A DNA stretch of 9,026 nt from Candidatus Nanohalarchaeota archaeon (lineage in GTDB: Archaea; EX4484-52; B79-G9): positions 1 through 9,026 of the forward strand of contig QMVA01000043.1 of assembly GCA_003660865.1 (NCBI GenBank), in the 5' to 3' direction. Positions 4,914 through 9,026 of the stretch are shown here, piece by piece; position 1 is the stretch's first letter, and every line of letters starts with the position of its first letter. Under the pieces are notes generated by a model, which saw only the letters and a list, made by a program, of their open reading frames with translations, was not told the origin of the DNA and made no database searches. The position numbers were made by a program, and so were the translations under genes.

Positions 4914-4940
4914 CTGATAATCAACCTTTCTGAAGGTTGA
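4905..4940 (+). CDS. candidate ilvC leader peptide
   Basis: ATG 4905 to TGA 4938-4940, 11 codons: MVALIINLSEG. Five of the first eight residues are Val, Leu or Ile, and the central codons CTG ATA ATC AAC CTT match the ends of the ilvN and ilvB leader frames. No SD lies at normal distance (the nearest, AGTGA, is about 16 nt upstream and inside hairpin I), so translation may be conditional on hairpin I. The frame is also in phase with the ilvN stop at 4869-4871, so ilvN readthrough would enter it. Very short; accepted only because of the parallel with the other two leaders. Confidence 0.35.
   Translation: MVALIINLSEG
4921..4940 (+). repeat. CAACCTT hairpin, copy 4 (ilvC leader)
   Basis: TCAACCTT (4921-4928), loop TCTG, AAGGTTGA (4933-4940): a perfect 8-bp stem, the longest of the four copies. 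The leader stop TGA is its last three bases. It ends 15 nt before the ilvC SD. Confidence 0.7.
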
Positions 4941-4968
4941 ACAAATAACATAGATGAGGTGCTAAAAT

Positions 4969-5961
4969 ATGGAAGAACCAAAAATCTACCACGACAACGA
5001 TGTCCAGACAGACATACTAAAAGACAAAAAAATAGCAGTAATCGGCTACGGCTCACAAGGCAAAGCCCAGGCCCAATGCATGAAAGACTCAGGCCTGAAC
5101 ATCATAGTCGGCCTAAGAAAAGACGGCCATTCATGGCAAAAAGCAAAAGACGACAATATGGAAGTAAAAGAGATAAGCGAAGCAGCAAAAGAAGCAGACA
5201 TAATCCACATCCTCCTCCCGGACGAGATCCAGAAAGACATCTACGACACCCACATAAAAGAACACATTAAAGCAGGAAAAACCCTAAGCTTCTCCCATGG
5301 ATTCAACATAGTCTTCAATCAGATAACACCACCAAAAGACATCAACGTAATAATGGTAGCCCCGAAATCCCCCGGCACAGAAGAGCGCAAAAGATACCTT
5401 GAAGGCTTCGGCGTCCCGGGCCTGATCGCAATAGAAAAAGACGCAACAGGCAACGCAAAAGACATGGCACTCGAAATGGCAAAATCCATGGGCTTCACAA
5501 AAGCAGCAGTATACGAATGCACATTCAAACAGGAAACATACTCCGACCTCTTCGGCGAACAGACAGTACTATGCGGCGGCGTAACAGAACTGATGAAAGC
5601 CAGCTTCGAAACCCTCGTAAAAAGAGGCTACCCACCCCAAATGGCATACTTCGAATGCTTCCACGAGCTAAAACTGATAGTAGACCTATTATACGAAGGC
5701 GGCCTTGACCACATGTGGAACGTAGTATCAAACACAGCAGAATACGGCGGACGAACAATCGGCCCGAAAATAATAACAGAAGACACAAAAAAAGTAATGG
5801 AACAAACCCTCGACAAAATAGAATCAGGCGCATTCGCAAAAGAATGGCTCGAAGAATTCAGAAGCGGAAGCAAAACCTTAAACGGGATGCGCGAAAAAGA
5901 AAAAACCCATGAATTAGAAACCACCGGCAAAAAAATCCGCTCAATGTTCGAAAAAAAATAA
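4969..5961 (+). CDS. ilvC: ketol-acid reductoisomerase, class I
   Basis: Mg-dependent alkyl migration and reduction of acetolactate or acetohydroxybutyrate to the dihydroxy acids, second common step. 330 residues, the short class I form. ATG 4969 follows GAGGTG (4956-4961) by 7 nt. Rossmann motif IGYGSQGKAQA (25-35); catalytic residues visible are His110 (SHGFN), Lys133 (APKSPG), Asp193 and Glu197 (YSDLFGEQ), Glu229 and Glu233 (ECFHE) and Ser254 (SNTAEYGG). The cofactor loop reads GLRKDGHSW (48-56): an Asp52-Gly53 pair occupies the place where common NADPH enzymes have Gly-Ser, so a shift towards NADH is possible. Followed 34 nt later by leuA, which has only a weak SD. Confidence 0.95.
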   Translation: MEEPKIYHDNDVQTDILKDKKIAVIGYGSQGKAQAQCMKDSGLNIIVGLRKDGHSWQKAKDDNMEVKEISEAAKEADIIHILLPDEIQKDIYDTHIKEHIKAGKTLSFSHGFNIVFNQITPPKDINVIMVAPKSPGTEERKRYLEGFGVPGLIAIEKDATGNAKDMALEMAKSMGFTKAAVYECTFKQETYSDLFGEQTVLCGGVTELMKASFETLVKRGYPPQMAYFECFHELKLIVDLLYEGGLDHMWNVVSNTAEYGGRTIGPKIITEDTKKVMEQTLDKIESGAFAKEWLEEFRSGSKTLNGMREKEKTHELETTGKKIRSMFEKK

Positions 5962-5995
5962 CCCACAAGCAGACAAAAAAAGAGATGCAATACAA

Positions 5996-7507
5996 ATGAA
6001 AAAAAGAAACATAGAAATATTCGACACAACACTAAGAGACGGCGAGCAGTCACCCGGAGCCACCCTCACAATCGACGAAAAACTAAAAATAGCCCATCAG
6101 CTGGCAAAACTAAAAATAGACACAATAGAAGCAGGATTTCCAATAGCATCAAACGACGATTATGAATCAGTAAAACAAATCGCACAAAACATAGAAGGAC
6201 CCTACATCTGCGGACTATGCAGAACAATTGACAAAGACATCCAAAAAGCATGGGACGCCGTCAAACACTCAAACAAGCCCAGTATCCACACATTCATCGC
6301 AACCTCAGACCTGCACCTCAAGTACAAACTCAAAAAAACAAGAGACGAAGCACTATCCATGGCAAAAAACGCAGTAAAAACAGCAAAAAACTTCACAGAC
6401 CGGGTCGAATTCTCAGCAGAAGACGCATCAAGAACAGACAAAGACTACTTATGCAAAGTAATCAGAACAGTAATAGACGAAGGCGCATCCGTCGTAAACA
6501 TCCCCGACACAGTCGGCTACGCCCAGCCAGAAGAATACGGACAACTAATAGACTACATAAAACAAAACGTAGAAAACATAGACCAAACAATAATCAGCAT
6601 ACACTGCCACAATGATTTGGGACTCGCAGTCGCAAACTCACTCAAAGCAATCCGGAAAGGTGCAGGACAAGTAGAAGGCACAATAAACGGCATTGGAGAA
6701 CGCGCAGGAAACGCATCCTTGGAAGAAGTCATAATGAACCTAAAAACAAGATCAGACTACTTCAACTGCACCACAAACATAAACCCAAAAGAAATCTACC
6801 GGACAAGCAAAATAGTATCATCATACACCGGGCTCAACGTCCAGAGAAACAAAGCAATCATCGGCGAAAATGCATTCGCACACGAAGCAGGAATACACCA
6901 GCACGGTATGCTATCAAACCCTTTATGCTACGAAATAATGAACCCCGAAGACATAGGCAAAAAAACCGAACTGGTATTTGGAAAACACTCAGGCAAACAT
7001 GCAATCGAAGACGGCCTGAAAAAATTAAACTACAAATTCAGCGAAAAGCAGCTGGCAAAAATAACACAAAAAATAAAAGACCTCGCAGACAAGCAAAAAA
7101 CAGTACTGGAAGAAGACATAATTGCAATAGCAGACTACGAGCTAAGCAAAACATCAAAAAAAGCATACATCACACTCGAAGAACTATCAGTCATAACAGG
7201 AAACAAAGTAACACCAACCGCAACAGCAAAAGTCAGCATCAACGGAAAACAAAAAACAAGCACATCTCACGGGATAGGAACAATTGACGCAGCAATAAAA
7301 GCAATAAAAAACATCATTGAAACCAACATAGAACTACAGGAATATAACCTGAAAGCAATCTCAGGCGGTACAGACGCACTTGCAGACGTCTCCATCACAC
7401 TCAGCAGCCGCAACAAAGAATACAATGCAAGAGCAATAGATACAGATATCGTCATGGCATCAGTTAAAGCAGTAATCAATGGAATCAATAAAATGAAAAG
7501 GAAGTGA
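5996..7507 (+). CDS. leuA: 2-isopropylmalate synthase
   Basis: Claisen condensation of acetyl-CoA with 2-oxoisovalerate, the committed step of leucine synthesis and normally leucine-inhibited. 503 residues, the usual length of full LeuA with its regulatory domain. TIM-barrel start FDTTLRDGEQSPG (9-21, metal Asp15), HTFIATSDLHLKYKL (98-112), which is isopropylmalate-synthase-like, metal ligands in HCHND (203-207), NGIGERAGNASLEEV (231-245), the accessory-domain ENAFAHEAGIHQHGM (291-305) and FGKHSGKHAI (329-338). The C-terminal LeuA dimer domain (about 390-503) ends with GGTDALADVSITL and TDIVMASVKAVINGIN, so the leucine feedback module is present. Citramalate synthase is the main alternative; the HTFIATSD region favours LeuA. 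ilvE begins 5 nt after its stop, so the two are surely cotranscribed. Confidence 0.92.
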   Translation: MKKRNIEIFDTTLRDGEQSPGATLTIDEKLKIAHQLAKLKIDTIEAGFPIASNDDYESVKQIAQNIEGPYICGLCRTIDKDIQKAWDAVKHSNKPSIHTFIATSDLHLKYKLKKTRDEALSMAKNAVKTAKNFTDRVEFSAEDASRTDKDYLCKVIRTVIDEGASVVNIPDTVGYAQPEEYGQLIDYIKQNVENIDQTIISIHCHNDLGLAVANSLKAIRKGAGQVEGTINGIGERAGNASLEEVIMNLKTRSDYFNCTTNINPKEIYRTSKIVSSYTGLNVQRNKAIIGENAFAHEAGIHQHGMLSNPLCYEIMNPEDIGKKTELVFGKHSGKHAIEDGLKKLNYKFSEKQLAKITQKIKDLADKQKTVLEEDIIAIADYELSKTSKKAYITLEELSVITGNKVTPTATAKVSINGKQKTSTSHGIGTIDAAIKAIKNIIETNIELQEYNLKAISGGTDALADVSITLSSRNKEYNARAIDTDIVMASVKAVINGINKMKRK

Positions 7508-7512
7508 CAAAA

Positions 7513-8439
7513 ATGGCAGAAAGTCTGGAATCAGTAAAGCAGGAAAAGATATGGATAAACGGAAAAACAGTAAACTGGGAAGACGCAAAAATACACGTAC
7601 TATCCCACGCCCTTCACTACGGCACAAGCGTATTTGAAGGAATAAGATGCTACTCAACAAAAAAAGGATCAGCAATATTCAGACTCAAAGAACACATAGA
7701 CCGCTTATTTGACTCCGCCAAAATATACCGTATGGACGACATAAACTACTCCAAACAAGACATAATAGACGCATGCATTGAAACAATAAAAGTAAATAAC
7801 CTGAAAAGCGCATACATCCGCCCGATAATATTCAAAGGATACGGGGGCTTGGCAGTCATTGCAAAAGAAAGCAAAACCGAAATAAGCATCGCAGCATGGC
7901 CATGGGGCGACTATTTAGGAGAAGCCAGCCAAAAAGGTCTGAACGTAAAAGTAAGCTCATGGCAAAAACTGGCACAGAACACAATGCCCTGCCTGGCAAA
8001 AGCAGGCTCAAACTACATGAACTCCCAACTCGCAGTCATGGAAGTCGCAGCTGACGGATACGACGAAGCCATACTACTCGACAGCAACGGATTCGTATCA
8101 GAAGGAAGCGGAGAAAACATATTCCTGGTAAAAAACAACATAATATACACCCCATCAATAAGCTCATCAATCTTAAACGGCATCACAAGAAAAACAGTAA
8201 TAGATATCGCAAAAAACCTCGGCTACAAGATAAAAGAAGAACGAATACCACGCGAAATGCTATACATTGCAGACGAACTATTTTTCACAGGCACAGCAGC
8301 AGAAATATCTGCAATAACATGCGTTGACAAAATAAAAATCAACAATGGAACTATAGGACCAATAACAAAGCAAATAAAAGATACATTTTACAAACACTTG
8401 GAAGAAGGAGAGCCAAAAGAATGGTTCTGCTTTGCATAG
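7513..8439 (+). CDS. ilvE: branched-chain amino acid aminotransferase
   Basis: PLP-dependent transamination of the three branched-chain 2-oxo acids with glutamate, last step for Val, Ile and Leu. ATG 7513 is preferred (308 residues): the AAGGAAGTGA around the leuA stop serves it at normal spacing, while GTG 7504, which overlaps the leuA stop as GTGA, would have its SD almost touching. Fold type IV features: WEDAKIHVLSHALHYGTSVFEGIR (22-45), AYIRPIIFKGYGGLAV (100-115), PLP-binding Lys163 in CLAKAGSNYMNS (160-171), ADGYDEAILLDSNGFVSEGSGENIF (180-204) with Glu197, SILNGITRKTVI (219-230) and FFTGTAAEI. The central RPIIFKGYGGLAV and WPWGDYLG stretches are like archaeal and group I BCAT rather than D-amino acid transaminase. 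Confidence 0.94.
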   Translation: MAESLESVKQEKIWINGKTVNWEDAKIHVLSHALHYGTSVFEGIRCYSTKKGSAIFRLKEHIDRLFDSAKIYRMDDINYSKQDIIDACIETIKVNNLKSAYIRPIIFKGYGGLAVIAKESKTEISIAAWPWGDYLGEASQKGLNVKVSSWQKLAQNTMPCLAKAGSNYMNSQLAVMEVAADGYDEAILLDSNGFVSEGSGENIFLVKNNIIYTPSISSSILNGITRKTVIDIAKNLGYKIKEERIPREMLYIADELFFTGTAAEISAITCVDKIKINNGTIGPITKQIKDTFYKHLEEGEPKEWFCFA

Positions 8440-8479
8440 CATAAACATCAACGAATAACATCACAGGAAGTTGACATCC

Positions 8480-8613
8480 ATAACAAAAAAACAAACAATA
8501 ACCACCGAAAACGCCCCACAGGCAATCGGCCCATACTCGCAGGCCATAAAAACAGCAAACACACTATACATCTCACAGGCCAAATAGCAATAGACCCAAA
8601 AAACAACCAAACA
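8480..8613 (+). pseudogene. ridA: ridA-like N-terminal remnant, broken
   Basis: From about 8480 the frame reads KKQTITTENAPQAIGPYSQ and then AIKTANTLYIS, the clear N-terminus of the RidA (enamine/imine deaminase, YjgF) family. The position expected for the start holds ATA (8480-8482); TTG 8471 is in frame but directly abuts the possible SD. At 8573-8580 the order TCACAGGC replaces the expected TCA GGC, as by duplication of CA, giving a TAG at 8585-8587; in the shifted frame the protein continues GQIAIDPKNNQ, as RidA does. After that (about 8611) similarity stops: the rest of the ~125-residue family, including its conserved Arg and Glu of the active site, is missing. RidA removes reactive enamines made by PLP enzymes and protects IlvE, so an intact gene would fit this position. 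Confidence 0.75.
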
Positions 8614-9026
8614 CCACCAGATGAAAGAATAGTACTGGTAATGACAGGCGCAGGCCTGAAAGACCATCATCAGTACTGAAAGTACTCCCCACATGCCCTG
8701 TAATCGACCCCACCGACGAAGAAGTCGACCGCTTCCTCAACAAAAAATACTACCAGATATGCTCAGCAAACATCAATGCAGACGACAAAAAAACACTCTT
8801 TGACAAGACCCCGGCAGACAAAAAAATAGAAAAAACAGTAAAAGATGAATTCAACATCGAACTAACAAACACAGACATGGAAAACGCGAAAGAACAGATA
8901 ACATCATTCCTGAAAAGAGGAAAGCAGATAAAAAGAACCGACCTCCAGATGATAATAGAAAAAAGCATCAGAAAAGGCAAAATAAAAACAATAAAAATCA
9001 TAGACTTCAGCGTAAACTCAGAAAAA
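8611..9026 (+). pseudogene. threonine-synthase-like C-terminal remnant, partial
   Basis: Directly after the ridA piece, in the same frame, comes PDERIVLVMTGAGLKD (8617-8664), which matches the late threonine synthase segment (the TG-x-GLKDP signature). The frame ends at TGA 8677-8679, but the next frame, open from about 8664 to the window end, continues SSVLKVLPTCPVIDPTDEEV; restoring one C (GACCC for GACC at 8662-8665) gives GLKDPSSVLK without a break. The catalytic PLP domain is absent. After DRFL the remaining ~95 residues (Lys/Asp/Glu-rich, ending KIIDFSVNSEK) look like a C-terminal extension that I cannot name with confidence; it continues past the window. Either a deletion fused ridA to thrC, or the contig is misjoined here. 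Confidence 0.6.

Larger units (their letters stand above)
4872..4968 (+). promoter_or_regulatory. 97-base leader before ilvC
   Basis: Contains GTGACCTAAAA (4885-4895) as part of hairpin I (4884-4913), an 11-codon leader ORF (4905-4940), hairpin II (4921-4940), and the ilvC SD GAGGTG (4956-4961), 7 nt before the ATG. Same order of parts as before ilvN. Confidence 0.6.

Noticed and set aside
2357..4940. CAACCTT hairpins as a CRISPR array
   Set aside because: The four copies are short palindromes at irregular distances (36 bases to about 1.9 kb) in leaders, with no constant spacers.
2323..4940. Hairpin II copies as rho-independent terminators
   Set aside because: None is followed by a T-run, and each lies just before the SD of a gene that must be transcribed.
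5628..6053. Antisense ORF across the ilvC-leuA junction with hydrophobic stretches
   Set aside because: Its Phe/Leu-rich look is the complement of Lys/Glu-rich coding sequence; it overlaps two certain genes and has no SD.
8461..8694. Antisense ORF over the ridA remnant
   Set aside because: The + strand shows clear RidA and threonine synthase motifs; the reverse frame is a Cys/Tyr-rich shadow without motifs.

Overview
The window is a one-strand (+) cluster for branched-chain amino acid biosynthesis, very probably from an AT-rich archaeon. Pointers to an archaeon are GGTGA or GAGGTG ribosome binding sites before several genes, heavy use of ATA (Ile) and AGA (Arg), and archaeal-looking IlvE and LeuD proteins. 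I cannot name the lineage. The biosynthetic genes share a marked preference for A or C at the third codon position. The first ~290 bases do not share it.

Layout. Positions 1-290 hold a run of stem-loops and a small coiled-coil ORF of unknown function. Then come leuD (383-898), leuB (1047-2195), a 321-base gene-free leader, ilvB (2517-4241), a 144-base leader, ilvN (4386-4871), a 97-base leader, ilvC (4969-5961), leuA (5996-7507) and ilvE (7513-8439). From about 8480 to the window end lies a broken locus: the first third of a ridA-like gene without a normal start, shifted in frame, running into the C-terminal part of a threonine-synthase-like gene with a further frameshift.

How the genes work together. 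IlvB with IlvN (acetohydroxyacid synthase) makes acetolactate or acetohydroxybutyrate, IlvC reduces and isomerises it, and IlvE makes the final amino acids. LeuA, LeuD and LeuB take 2-oxoisovalerate to 2-oxoisocaproate for leucine. Dihydroxyacid dehydratase (IlvD) and the large isomerase subunit (LeuC) are not in this window and must be encoded elsewhere if the pathway is complete.

Most interesting observation. The gaps before ilvB, ilvN and ilvC, and no other gaps here, carry a shared two-part element: a variable hairpin, a 6-8 nt linker, then a hairpin with the stem CAACCTT/AAGGTTG (four copies). The linker and second hairpin can be read as the end of short leader peptides, and the linker begins with a leucine codon in all four copies, each time a different one (CTA, TTG, TTA, CTG), followed by mostly Ile, Met or Val codons. 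The ilvN leader ORF has an ATG placed 6 nt after a GGTGA. This looks like a family of leader-peptide or RNA-hairpin regulators of ilv genes in an archaeon, although a palindromic protein operator remains an alternative.
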